A DNA stretch of 64,000 nt from Aristolochia californica (lineage: Eukaryota; Streptophyta; Magnoliopsida; Piperales; Aristolochiaceae). Below are positions 18,521-32,750 of the stretch, one piece after another. Numbering within the stretch: position 1 is the stretch's first letter; the number at the start of each line of letters is the position of its first letter. The stretch lies in contig JARWKL010000008.1 in NCBI GenBank assembly GCA_029961685.1, positions 21,857,981 through 21,921,980 of the forward strand. Direction: 5' to 3'. The position numbers and the translations under genes are program-made. The notes beneath the pieces were generated by a model that ran no database searches, was not told the origin of the DNA, and saw only the letters and a program-made list of their open reading frames with translations.

Positions 18521-21500
18521 GTTGTACTAGTGGAATTTCCCAAACTTGGATAACAAAACTTTTGTGTTGATATGTGGTGTGTGAATAAATTTTCTTTACT
18601 TAAATTTGTTTATTGCTTTAAATTATTTCCCTTCATAAACTCTGAAATTTTCATTTTTTTGTGATCAATTTGGCTTTTTTTTTTTTTGGTTTACGAGATG
18701 AAGGGAAAGAGAAAACTCAAGTTTTGATTTAAGAAAAAAGTATACATCTAAAAAGGAAATGCAAAATGCACAAATGTAGAGAGAGATAATTTCTAAAAGT
18801 GTCTGTATTTTTTAGGGATTTTAAACTCTTTTTAGTTTTTATAAATCAGGTTTTGCAATCGTCGGGAAAAAGGGGGAGGCGGGGGATTTTTAACTGAGTG
18901 TTAACTCCGAATCCATAAGTCATTCCTTTAAAAAATATAGCCCATTACTCATGATAAATCATTTTACAATCATCTATGATCGTTAGGTCAGCTTTTTGTA
19001 AATGGGCAAAATAATGGGTTGTTTGACTTGTGTAAATATCCCACCGAACGTTCACTTTAGAATTTAATGTATTGTCATTAAAAGGTTTGGATCCATAGGT
19101 CATTTGCATCTTTAACATGTTTCAAGCATGCATATCCATTTTTTAAAACATGTGTAGAAAAATCTCTTTCTTATAAAATTCCGAGCTATTTGGGTTGAAC
19201 TATTGGAATTTCCCAAACTTGGATAACAAAACTTTTGTGTTCATTTGTGGTGTGTGAATAAATTTTCTTTACTTACATTTAATTATTCCTTTAAATTCCT
19301 TCCATACATAAACTCTAAAATATTCATTTTGATGTGATCTATTTGCCTTTTATCACTTTTTTTTTTTTACAACCCGAAGGGAAAGTCTTAACACTAGCTT
19401 TGATTTAAGAAAAAAGTATACATCTAAAATGTAAATGCACACTACACAAAAGTAGAGAGAGATAATTCCAAAAAGTGTCTATAATTTTTAGGGATTGTAA
19501 ACTCTTTTTAGTTTTTATGTATCAAGTTCTGCTATAGTTGGGAAAAGGGGGAGGCGGGGGATTTTTAACTAAGTGTTGACTCCCAATCAATAAGTCATTT
19601 CTTACAAAAAAATATAACCCCTTACACATGATAAATCACGTTACAATCATCTATGATGGTTAGGTTAGCATTTTTTAAATGGGAAAAATAATGGCTTGTT
19701 TGACTCGGGTAAATATCCCACCGTACGGTTACTTGAGAATTTAATGTTATTCTCTTTAAAAGGTTTGGATGCATAGGTCATTTGGTTCTTTAACATGTTT
19801 CAAGCATGCATATTCATTTTTTAAAACTTGTGTAGAAAAATCTCTTTCTTATAAAATTCCGAGCTATTAGGGTTGAACTAATTGAATTTCCCAAACTTGG
19901 ATAACAAAACTTTTGTGTTCATTTGTGGTGTGAGAATAAATTTTCTATACTTACATTTGTTTATTGCTTTAAATTATTTCCATATATAAACTCTAAAATT
20001 TTTATTTTTTTTGTGATCTATTTGCCTTTGATGTCTTGTTTTGTTTACAAGATGAAGGGAAATCTAAAAGTCAAGTTTTGATTTAAGAAAAAAGTATACA
20101 TCTAAAATGGTAATGCACAAAGCACAAATTTCTAGAGAGATAATTCCAAAAAGTGACTGTAATTTTTATGGATAGGAAACTCTTTTTAGCTTTTATATCT
20201 TAGGTTTTACAATAGTCGGGAAAAGGGGAGGCGGATGACTTTTAAGTGAGTGTTGACTCCCAATCCATAAGTCATTCCTTACAAAAATATAACACGTTGC
20301 ACAGGGTAAATCATTTTACAATCATCTATGATCGTTAGGTCAGCTTTTTTTAAATTGGCAAAAAAATGGCATGTTTGACTCGGGTAAATGTCCCACCGCA
20401 CGTTCACTTGAGAATGTAATGTTGTTCTCTTTAAACATTTTGGATCCATTGGTCATTTGCATCTTTAACATGTTTCAAGTATGCATATCCATTTTTTAAA
20501 ACATTAGAAGAAAAGTCTCTTTCTGATCAAATTCTGAGCTATTAGGGTTGAACTTGTGCAATTTCCCAAAGTTGGATAATCAAACATTTTTGTTCATTTG
20601 AGGTGTGAGAATAAATTTTATTTACTTACATTTTTTTATTGCTTTAAATTCTTTTCATGCATAATCTCTAAAATTTTCATTTTGTTGTGATCTATTTGCC
20701 TTTTCTCTCTTTTTTTTGTCTACGAGATGAAGGAAAAGTGAAAACTCAAGTTTTGATTTAAGAAAAAAGTATACTTCTAAAATGTAAATGAGTAGTGCAC
20801 AAATGTAGAGAGAGATAATTCCAAAAAGTGTCTTTAATTTTTTGGGATTGTAAACTCTTTTTAGTTTTTATATACCAGGTTCTGCAATCGTCAGGAAAAG
20901 GGGGAGGCAGGGGATTTTTAACTGAGTGTTGACTCCAAATCCATAAGTCATTCCTTACAAAAATATAGCCCGTTACGCATGATAAATCACTTTACAATCA
21001 TCTATGATCTTTATGTCAACTTTTAGTAAATGGGTAAAATAATGGCTAGTTTGACTCAGGTAAATATCCCACCGCACGTTCACATGAGAATTTATTGTTA
21101 TTCTATGTAAAAGGTTTGGATCCATTGTTCATTTGTATCTTTAACATGATTCAAGCATGCACATTTATTTTTTAAAACATGTGTATAAAAATCTCTTTCT
21201 TATAAAATTCCGAGCTATTAGGGTTGAACTAGTGGAATATCCCAAACTTGGAAAACAAAACTTTTGTATTCATTTGTGGTGCGTGATTAAAATTTATTTT
21301 CTTACTTTTGTTTATTTCTTTAAATTCTTTCCATACATAAACTCTAAAATTCTCATTTTTTGTGATCTATTTGCCTTCGATCTCTTTTTTTGTTTATGAG
21401 ATGAAGGAAAAGTGAAAACTCAAACTTTGATTTAAGAAAAAAGTATACATCTAAAATGGAAATGCACAATGCAGAAATGTAGAGAGAGATAATTCCAAAA

Positions 21501-24089
21501 AGTGTCAGTAATTTTTAGGGATTGTAAACTCTTATGAGTTTGTATATATCAGGTTATGCAATCATCGGGAAAAGGGCGAGGCAGCGGAATTTTATTTGAG
21601 TCAATGCCTTACAAAAATATAGCCCGTTACGCATGATAACTCACTTTACAATCATCTATGATCGTTAGCTCAACTATTAGTAAATGGGAAAAATAATGGC
21701 TTGTTAGACTCGGGTAAATATCCCACTGGATGTTCACTTGAGAATTTAATGTTATTATCTTCAAAATGTTTGGATCCATAGGTCATTTGCATATTGAACT
21801 TTTTTCAAGCATGCATATCCATTTTTTAAAACATGTGTAGAAAAATCTCTTTGTTATAAAATTCTGAGCTATTAGGGTTGAACTAGTGGAATTTGCCAAA
21901 CTTGGATAACAAAAATTTGGGTTCATTTGTGGTGTGTGAATAAATTTTCTTTACTTAAATTTGTATATTGCTTTAAATTCTTACCTACATAAACTCTAAA
22001 ATTTTCATTTTGTTGTGATCTATTTTCCTTTTATCTTTTTTTTTTGTTTACGAGATAAAGGGAAAGGGAAAACTCATGTTTTTATTTAAGAAAAAAGTAT
22101 ACATCTAAAATGGAAATACACAATGCACAAATGTAGAGAGAGATAATTCCAAAAAGTCTCAGTAATTTTTAGGGAATGTAAACTCTTTTTAGTTTTTATA
22201 AATTAGGTTCTGCAATCATCAGGAAAAGGTGGAGGTGGGGGATTTTTAACTGTGTTGACTTCCAATCCATTAGTCGTTCCTTTCAAAAATATAGCCCGTT
22301 ACGCATGATAAATCACTTTACTATCATATATGATCGGTAGGTAAGCTTTTTGTAAATGGGGAATATAATAGCTTGTGTGTCTCAGGTAAATTTCCCAATG
22401 CACGTTCACTTGAGAATTTAATGTTACTCTCTTTAAAAGGATTGGATCCATAGGTCATTTTCATCTTTTACATGTTTCAAGCGTGCATATCCATTTTTTT
22501 AAAATGTGTAGAAAAATATCCTCCTTATTAAATTCCGAGCTATTAGGAACTAGTGGAATTTCTGAAACTTGGATAACAAAAATTTTGTGTTCATTAGTGG
22601 TGTGTGAATAAATTTTCATTACTTACATTTTTTTATTGCTTTAAATTCTTTCCATACATAAACTTTAAAATTTTCATTTTGTTGTGATCAATTTGCCTTT
22701 TATCTCTTGTTTTGTTTACGAGATGAATGGAAAGTGAAAATTGAAGTTTTGATTTAAGAAAAAGGTATACATCTAAAATGGAAATGCACAATGCACAAAT
22801 GTGGAGAGAGATAATTCCAAATAGTGGCAATAATTTTTATGGAATGTAAAATCTTTTTAGTTTTTATATATCAAGTTCTGCAATCGTCAGGAAAAGGGGG
22901 AGGCAGGGGATTTTAAACGGAGAGTTGACTCCCAATCCATAAGTCTTTCCTTACCAAAATATAACCCGTTACACATGATAAATCACTTTATAATCATCTA
23001 TGAACGTTAGGTCAGCTTTTAATAAATGGGTAAAATAATGGCTTCTTTGACTCGGGAAAATATCCCACTGCGCGTTCACTTGAGAATTTAATGTTATTCT
23101 CTTTTAAAGGTTTGGATCCATAGGTCATTTGCATCTTTAACATATTTCGTGCATGCATATCCCATTTTTTAAAACATATGTAGAAAAATATCTTTCTTAT
23201 AAAATTCCGAGCTATTAGGGTTGAATAAGTGCAGTTTCCCAAACATGGATAAGAACACTTTTGTGTTCAGTTGTGGTGTGTGAATAAATTTTATTTACTT
23301 ACATTTGTTTATTGCTTTAAATTCTTTCCATACATAAACTCTAAAATTTTCATTTTGTTGTGATCTATTTGCCTTTTATCTCTTTTTTTTCTACGAGATG
23401 AAAGGAAAGTGAAAACTCAAGTTTTGATTTAAGAAAAAAGTATACTTCTAAAATGGAAATACACAATTTATAAATGTAGAGAGAGATAATTCCATAAAGA
23501 CTCTGTATATTTTAGGGAATGTAAACTCTTTTTAGTTTTTATAAATCAGGTTCTGCAATCGTCGGGAAAAGGGGGACGCGGGGGATTTTTAACTAAGTGT
23601 TGACTCCCAATCCATAAGTCATTCCTTTCAAAAATATAGCCCGTTATGCATGATAAATCACTTTACAAACATCTATGATCGTTAGGTCAGCTTTTTGTAA
23701 ATGGGCAAAATAATGGCTTGTTTAACTCAGGTGAATAGCCCACCGCACATTCACTTGAGAATTTTTTATGTAATTCTCTTTAAAAGGTTTGGATCCATAG
23801 GTCAATTGCATCTTTAACATGTTTCATACATGCATATCCATTTTTTAAAACATGTGTGGAAAAATCCCTTTCTTATAAAATCCGAGCTATAAGGGTTGAA
23901 CTAGTCGAATTTCCCAAACTTGGAAAACAAAAATTGTGCTCATTTGTGGTGTGTGCATAAAGTTTCTTAACTTATATTTTTTTATTACTTTAAATTCTTT
24001 GTATACATAAACTCTAAAATTGTCATTTTATTGTGATCTATTTGCCTTTTATCTCTTTTTTTTTGTTGATGTGATGAAGGAAAATTGAA

Positions 24090-24540
24090 AACTCAAGTTT
24101 GTAAACTCTTTTTAGTTTTTATATATATCAGGTTCTACAATCGTCGGGAAAAGGGGGAGGCGGTGAATTTTTAACTGAGTGTTGACTCCCAATCCATAAG
24201 TAATTCCTTGCAAAAATATAGCGTGTTACACATGATAAATCACTTTTTAATCATCTAAGATCATTAGGTCAGCTTTTGTAAATGGGCAAAATAATGGCTT
24301 GTTAGACTCGGGTAAATATCCCACCGCACGTTCACTTGAGAATTTAATGTTATTCTCTTTAAAAGGTTTGGATCCATTGGTCATTTGAATCTTTAACATG
24401 TTTCAAGCATGCATATCCATTTATTAAAACTTGTGTAGAAAAATCTCTTCGTATTAAAATTCCGACCTACTAGGGTTGAACTAGTGGAATTACCCAAACT
24501 TGGATAACAAAACTTTTGTGTTCATTTGTGTTCATTTTCT
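24090..24540. repeat. Two internally deleted monomers
   Basis: Near 24100 'actcaagttt' joins directly to 'gtaaactc', losing about 100 bp. Near 24525 'gtgttcatt' joins 'ttctttttgttg', losing about 110 bp. Both are simple deletions within monomers. Confidence 0.7.
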
Positions 24541-27500
24541 TTTTGTTGTGATCTATTTGCCTTCTTTTTTTTTTTATTTGCGAGATGAAGGGAAAGTGAA
24601 AACTCAAGTTTTGATTTAAGAAAATAGTATATATCTAAAATGGAAATGCATAATGCACAAATGTAGAGAGAGATAATTCCAAAAACTATCTGTAATTTTT
24701 AGGGAAGGTAACCTTTTTTTTAATTTTTATATATCAGGTCCTACAATCGTCAAGAAAAGGGGGAGGCGGGGGATTTTTAACTAAGTGTTGACTCCCAATC
24801 CATGAGTCATTCCTTATAAAATTATAGCCCGTTACGCATGATAAATGACTTTACACTCATCTATGATTGTTAGGTCAACTTTTTGTAAAAGGGCAAAGTA
24901 ATGGCTTGTTGGACTCAGTTAAATATCCCACAACACGTTCACTTAAGAATTTAATTTTATTCTCTTTAAAAGGTTTGGATCCATAGGTCATTTGTATCTT
25001 TAACATGTTTCAAGCATGCATATCCATTTTTTAAAACATGTGTAGAAAAATCTGTTTCTTATAAAATTACGAGCTATTCGGGTTGAACTAGTGAAATTTC
25101 CCAAACTTTGATAACTAAAAATTTGTGTTAATTTGTGGTGTGTGAATAAATTTTGTTTACTTACATTTGTTTATTGATTTCATTATTTCCATAAAAAAAC
25201 TCTAAAAGTTTCATTTTGTTGTGATCTATTTTCCTTTGATCTCTTTTTTTTGTTTACGAGATGAAGGGAAAGTGAAAAATCAAGTTTGTATTGAAGAAAA
25301 AAGTATAAATCTAAAATGGAAATGAACAATGCAAAAATGTAGTGAGAGATAATTCAAAAAAGTGTCAGTATTTTTAGGAATTGTAAACTCTGATTAGTTT
25401 TTATATATCAATTTCTGCAATCATCAGGAAAAGAGGGAGCCGGGGGATTTTTAACTGAGTGTTGACACCCAATTTATAAGTCTTTCTTTACAAAAATATA
25501 GCCCATTACACATGATAAACCACTTTACAATCATTTATGATCGTTAAGTCAGCTTTTTGTAAGTTGGCAAAATAATGGCTTGTTTGACTTGGGTAAATTT
25601 CCCGACGCAGGTTCACTTGAGAATTTAATTGTTTTCTCTTTAAAAGGTTTTGATCCATAGGTCATTTGCATCTTTAACATGTTTCAAGCATGCCTATCCA
25701 TTTTTTAAATTAGGTGTAGAAAAATCTCTTTCTTATAAAATTCCAAGCTATTAGGGTTGAACTAGTGGAATTTCACAAACTTGGATAACAAAATTTTTGT
25801 GTTCATTTGTGGTGTGTGAATAAATTTTCTTTACTTACATTTGTTTATTGCTTTGAATTCTCTCCATACATAAACCCTAAATTTTCTTTTTCTTTTTTGT
25901 GATCTATTGGTCTTTTATAACTTTTTTTGTTTATGAGATGAAGGGAAAGTGAAAACTCAAATTTTGATTTATGAAAAAAGTATATATCTAAAATGGAAAT
26001 ACACAATGCAAAAATGTAGAGAGAGATAATTCCAAAATGTCCCAGTAATTTTTAGGGAATGTAAACTCTTTTTAGTTTTAATAAATCAGGTTCTTAAATC
26101 GTCGGGAAAAAGGGGAGGCGGGCGATTTTTAACGGAGTGTAGACTCTGAATCCATAAGTCATTACTTAGAAAAATATAGCCCGTGACGCATGATAAATCA
26201 CTTTACAATCATTTATCATTGTTAGGTCAGCTTTTTGTAAATTGGCAAAATAATGGCTTGTTTGACTCAGGTAAATATCCAAACGCACGGTCACTTGAGA
26301 ATTTAATGTTATTATCTTTAAAAGGTTTGGATCCAAAGCTCATTTGCATCTTTAACATGTTTCAAGCAAGCCTACCCATTTTTTAAAACATGTGTGGGAA
26401 AATCTCTTTCTAATAAAATTCCGAGCAATTAGGGTTGAACTAGTGGAATTTCCAAAAATTGGATAACAAAACTTTTGTGTTCATTTGTGGACTAATAAAT
26501 TTTCTTTACTTACATTTGTTTATTGTTTTAAATTCTTTCCTTACATAAACCCTAAAATTTTCATTTTCTTGTGATCTATTTGCCTTTTGTCTCTTTTTTT
26601 GTTTACGAGATGAAGGGAAAGTGAAAACTCAAGTTTTGATTTAAGAAAAAAGTATACATCTTAAAAGGAAATGCACAATGCACAAATGTAGAAAGAGATA
26701 ATTCCAAAAAGTCTTTGTAAGTTTTAGGGATTTTAAACTCAATTTAGTTTTCATATATCAGGTTCTGCAATTGACAGGAAAAGGTGGAGGCAGGGGATTT
26801 TTATTTGAGTGTTGACTCGCAATCCATTAGTTGTTCCTTAAAAAAATATATCCCATTACGCAAGATAAATCACTTTACATTCATCTATGATCGTCAGGTC
26901 AGCTTTTTGTAAATGGGCAAGGTAATGGCTTGTTTGACTCGGGTAAATATCCCACCGCACGTTCTCTTAAAAAGGTTTGGATCCATATGTCATTTGCCTC
27001 CTTCACATGTTTCAACAATGCATATCTATTTTTTAAAACATTTGTAGAAAAATATCTTTCTTATAAAATTTCGAGCAATTTTGGTTGAGCTAGTGGATTT
27101 CCCAAACTAGGATAACAAAACTTTTGTGCTCAATTGTGGTGTGTGAATAAATTTTCTTTACTTATATTTTTTTATTGCTTTAAATTATTTCCATACATAA
27201 ACTCAAAAATTTTCGTTTTGTTGTGATCAATTTGCCTTTTATCTCTTTTTTGTTTATGAGATGAAGGGAAAGTGAAAACTCAAGTTTTGATTTAAAAAAG
27301 TATACATCTAAAATGCAAATGCACAATGCACAAATGTAGAGAGAGGTAATTCCAAAGAGTGTCTATAATTTTTAGGGATTGTAAAATCTTTTTAGTTTTT
27401 ATATATGAGGTTTTGCAATCGTCGGGAAAAGGGGGAGGAGGGGATTTTTGTTTGAGTGTTGACTCCCAATTCTTAAGTCATTCCTTACAAAAATATATCT

Positions 27501-30044
27501 CGTTACGCATGATAAATCACTTTACAGTCATCTATGATCTTTAGGTCAGGTTTTTGTAAGTGGGCAAAATAATAACTTGTTTGACTCAAGTAAATATCCC
27601 AACGCTCGTTCACTTGAGAATTTAATGTCATTATCTTAAAAAGGTTTGGATCCATAGGTCAATTTGCATCTTTAGCAAGTTTCAAGCATACCTATCCATT
27701 TTTTAAAACATGTGTGGAAAAATCTCTTTCTTATAAAATTCCGAGCTATTAGGGTTGAACTAGTGGAATTTCCCAAACTTAAATAACAAAACTTTTGCGT
27801 TCATTTGTGGTGTGTGAATAAATTTTCTTTACTTACATTTGTTTACTGCTTTAAATTCTTTCCATTCATAAACCCTAAAATTTTCATTTTCTTGTGATCT
27901 ATTTGCCTTTTATCCATTTTTTTTGTTTACAAGGTGAAGGGAAAGTGAAAACTCAAGTTTTGATTTAAGAAAAAATTATATATCTAAAATGGAAATGCAC
28001 AATGCACAATTTTAGAGAGAGATAATTCCAAAAAGTGTCTGTAAGTTTTAGGGATTGTGAACTCTTTTTAGTTTTTATATATCAGGTTCTACAATCGTCA
28101 GGAAAAGGGGGAGGCGGGGGATTTTTAGCTGAGTGTTGACTCCCAATCAATTAGTCATTCCTAAAAAAAATATAACCTGTTACGCAAGATAAATCACTTT
28201 ACAATCATCTATGATCGTTAGGTCAGCTTTTTGTAAATGGGCTAAGTATTGGCTTGTTTGACTCGGGTAAATATCCCACCGCAAATTCACTTGAGAATTT
28301 AATGTTATTCTCTTTAAAAGGTTTGGATCCATAGGTCATTTGCATCTTTAACATGTTTCAACAATGCATATCTATTTTTCAAAACACGTGTAGAAAAATC
28401 TCTTTCTTATAAAATTCCGAACTATTATGGTTGAACTTGTGGAATTTCCCAAACTAGGATAACAAAACTTTTGTGTTCAATTGTGGTGTGTGAATAACTT
28501 TTATTTACTTACATTTGTTTATTGCTTTAAATTCTTTCCATAAATAGACTCTAAAATTGTCATTTTGTTGTGATCTATTTGCCTTTTATCTCTTTTTTTG
28601 TTTATGAGAAGAAGGGAAAGTGAAAACTCAAGTTTTGATTTAAGAAAAAAGTTTACATATAAAATGGAAATGCACAATGCACAAATGTAGAGAGAAATAA
28701 TTCCAAAAAGTGTCTGTAATTTTTAGGGAATGTAAATTCTTTTTAGTTTTTATATATCAGGTTCTGCTATCGTCGGGAAAAGGGGGAGGCGGGGGAATTT
28801 TATTTGCGTGTTGACTCCAAATCCTTAAGTCATTCCTTACAAAAATATAGCCCGTTACGCATGATAAATCACTTTACAATCATCTATGATCGTTAGGTCA
28901 CCTTTTTGTAAATGGGCAAAATAATGGCTTGTTTGACCCGGGTAAATATCCCAACGCTCATTCACTTCATAATTTAATGTTATTATCTTTAAAAGGTTTG
29001 GATCCATAGGTCATTTGCATCTTTAACATGTTTCAAGCATGCTTATCCATTTTTTAAAACATGTGTAAAACAATCTCTTTCCAATAAAATTCCGAGCTAT
29101 TAGGGTTGAACAAGTGGAATTTCCCAAACTTGGATAACATACTTTTGCGTTCATTTGTGGTGTGTTAAAAGATTTTCTTTACTTACATTTGTTTATTGCT
29201 TTAAATTCTTTCCAAAAATAAACCCTAAAGTTTTCACTTTCTTGTGATCTATTTGCCTTTTATCTCTTTTTATGTTTACGAGATAAAGGAAAAATGAAAA
29301 CTCAAGATTTGATTTAAGAAAAAAGTATACATCTAAAATGGAAATGCACAATGCACAAATGTCGAGAGAGATAATTCCAAAAAGTTTCTATTAGTTTTAG
29401 AGATTGTAAACTCTTTTCAGTTTTTATATATCAGGTTTTGCAATCATCTGGAAAAGGGGGAGGTGGGGGATTTTTAACTGAGTGTTGACTCCCAATCCAT
29501 TAGTCGTTCCATTAAAAAAAAGGTCTGTTACGCATGAGAAATCACTTTACAATCATCTATGATCGTTAAGTCAACGTTTTTTAACTGGGCAAAGTAATGG
29601 CTTGTTTGACTCGAGTAAATATCCCACCGCATGTTCACTTGAGAATTTAATGTTATTCTCTTTATAAGGTTTGGATACATAGGTGATTTGCATCTTTAAA
29701 ATGTTTCAACAATGCACATCTATTTTTTAAAACATGTGTAGAAAAATATTTTTCTTATAAAATTTCGAGTTATTAGGGTTGAACTAGTGGAATTTCCCAA
29801 ACTAGGATAACAAAACTTTTGGGTTCATTTGTGGTGTGTGAATAAATTTTATTTACTTACTTTTGTTTATTGCTTTAAATTCTTTCTATAGATAAACTCT
29901 AAAATTTTCATTTTGTTGTGATCTATTTGCCTTTTATTCATTTTTTGATTTATGAGATGAAGGGAAAGTGAAACCTCAAATTTTGATTTAAGAAAAAAGT
30001 ATACATCTAAAATGGAAATGCACAATACACAAATGTAGAGAGAG

Positions 30045-32750
30045 GTAATTCCAAAAAGTGTCTGTAATTTTTCGGGCTTGTAAACTCTTTTTAGTTTTTA
30101 TGTATCAGGTTCTGCTATCGTCGAAAAAAGGGGGAGGCGAGGGACTTTTATTTGAATGTTGACTTCTAATCCTTAAGTAATTCCCTACAAAAATATAGCC
30201 CGTTACGCATTGTAAATCACTTTCCAATCATCTATGATCGTTAGGTAAGCTTTTTGTAAATGGGCAAAATAATGGCTTGTTTCACTCGGGTAAATATTCC
30301 AACTCACCTGCACTTGAGAATTTAATATTAATATCGTTAAAAGGTTTGGATCCATAGGTCATTTGAATCTTTAATATGTTTCAAGTATGCCTATCCATTT
30401 TTTAAAACATGTGTGGAAAAATCTCTTTCCTATAAATTTCGAGCTATTATGGTTGAACTAGTGGAATTTCCAAAACTTGGATAACACAACTTTTGCGTTC
30501 ATTTGTGGTGTGTGAATAAATTTTCTTAACTTATATTCATTATAGCTTTAAATTCTTTCCATACAAAAACTCTAAAATTTTCATTTTGTTGTGATCTATT
30601 TGCCTTTTATCTATTTTTTTGTTTATGAGGTAAAGGGGAAGTAAAAATTGAAGTTTTGATTTAAGAAAAAAGTATACATCTAAAATAGAAATGCACAATG
30701 CACAAATTTAGAGAGAGATAATTCCAAAAAGTGTCTGTAATTTTAAAGGATTGTGTACTCGTTTTAGTTTTTATATATCAGGTTCTGCTATAGTCGGGAA
30801 AAGGGGGAAGCGGAGGATTTTTAGTTGAGTGTTGACTCCTAATCCTTAAGTCATTCCTTACTAAAATAAAGCCCGTTATGCATGATAAATCACTTTAAAA
30901 TCATCTATGATCGTTAGGTCAGCTTTTTGTAAATGGGAAAAATAATAACTTGTTCGACTCGGGTAAATTTGCCAACACCTGTTCACTTGAGAATATAATG
31001 TTATTATCTTTAAAAGATTTGGATCCATAGGTCATTTGCATCTTTAACATTTTCAAGCATGCGTAATCCATTTTTTGAAACATGTGTGGATAAATCTCTT
31101 TTTAATATTCTGAGCTATTAGGGTTGAACTAGTGAAATTTCCCAAAATTGGATAACAAAACTTTTGTGTTCATTTGTGGTGTGTGATTAAATTTTCTTTA
31201 CTTACATTTTTTTTATTTAAATTATTTCCACACATAAACTCTAAAATTTTCATTTTGTTGTGATCTATTTTCCTTTTATCTTTTTTTTTTTGTTTACGAG
31301 ATGAAGGGAAAGTGAAAAATAAAGTTTGTATTTAAGAAAAAAGTATACATCTAAAATGGAAATGCACAATGCACAAATGTAGAAAGTGATAACTCGAAAA
31401 AGTGTCAGTAATTTTTAGGGATGGTAAACTCTAATTAGTTTTTATATATCAGGTTTTGCAATCGTCAGGAAAAGGGGTAGGTGTGGGATTTTTAGCTGAG
31501 TGTTGACTCCCAATCCTTAAGTCATACCTCAAAAAAATATAGCCCGTTACACATGATAAATCACTTTACAATAATCAATGATCATTAGGTCAACTTTTTG
31601 TAAATGGGCAAAATAATGGTTTGTTTGACTCCGGTAAATATCCCACAACACATTCACTTGAGAATTTAATGTTATTCTCTTTAAAAGGTTTGGATCCATT
31701 GGTAATTTCCATCTTTAACATGTTTCAAGCATCCATATCCATTTTTTAAAACATGTGTAGGCAAATAGTTTTCTCATAAAATTCTGAGCTCTGAGGGTTA
31801 AACTAGTGGAATTTCCCAAACTTAGATAACAAAACTGTTATGCTCATTTGTAGGGCGTGAATAAATTATCTTTACGTACATTTGTTTATTGCTTTAAATT
31901 CTTTCCATGTATAAACTTTAAAATTTTCATTTTGTTGTGATCTATTTGCCTTTTATCTCTTATTTTGTTTACGAGATGAAGGGAAAGTGAAAACTCAAGT
32001 TTTGATACAAGAAAAATGTATACATATAAAATGGAAATTCACAATGCACAGATGTAGAGAGAGATAATTAAAAAAAGTGTCTATAATTTTTTGGGATTGT
32101 AAACTCTTTTTAGTTTTTATATGTCAAGTTCTCCAATCGTCGGGAAAAGGGGGAGGCGGGGGATTTTTAACGGAGTTTTAACTCCAAATCCATAAGTCAT
32201 TCCTTACAGAAATGTAGCCCATTACATATGATAAATCAGTTTAAAATTATCACTTTACTATCATCTATGGTCGTTAGGTCTGCTTTTTGTAAATGGGAAA
32301 AATAATGGCTTGTTTGACTCAGTTAAATATCCCACCCCATGTTCACTTGAGAATTTAATGTTATTCTCTTTAAAAGGTTTTGATCGATTGGTCAGTTGCA
32401 TCTTTAACATGTTTCAAGAAAGCCTATCCATTTTTTAAAACATGTGTCAAAAAATCTCTTTCTTATAAAATTTCAAGCTGTTAGGGTTGAACTAGTAGAA
32501 TTTCCCAAACTTGGATAACAAAACTTTTGTGTTCATTAGTGGTGTCTAAATAAATTTTAGTTACTTACATTTGTTTATTAATTTAAATTCTTTCCATACA
32601 TTTACCCTAAAATTTTAATTTTGTTGTGATCTTTTTGCCTTTTATGTCTTTTTTTGTTTACGAGATGAAGGGAAAGTGAAAACTCAAGTTTGTATTTAAG
32701 AAAAAACTATACATCTAAAATGAAAATGCACATAGCACAAATGTAGAGAG
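30045..32750. repeat. 4-monomer block, first copy of 2.7-kb duplication
   Basis: Nearly identical to 32751-35455 with an offset of 2,706-2,708 bp (30111 to 32819; 32491 to 35197). Shared rare variants include 'ttataaattt', 'tgcgtaatcc', 'cattagtggtgtctaaat' and an extra 'gtttaaaattatcac'. Confidence 0.9.
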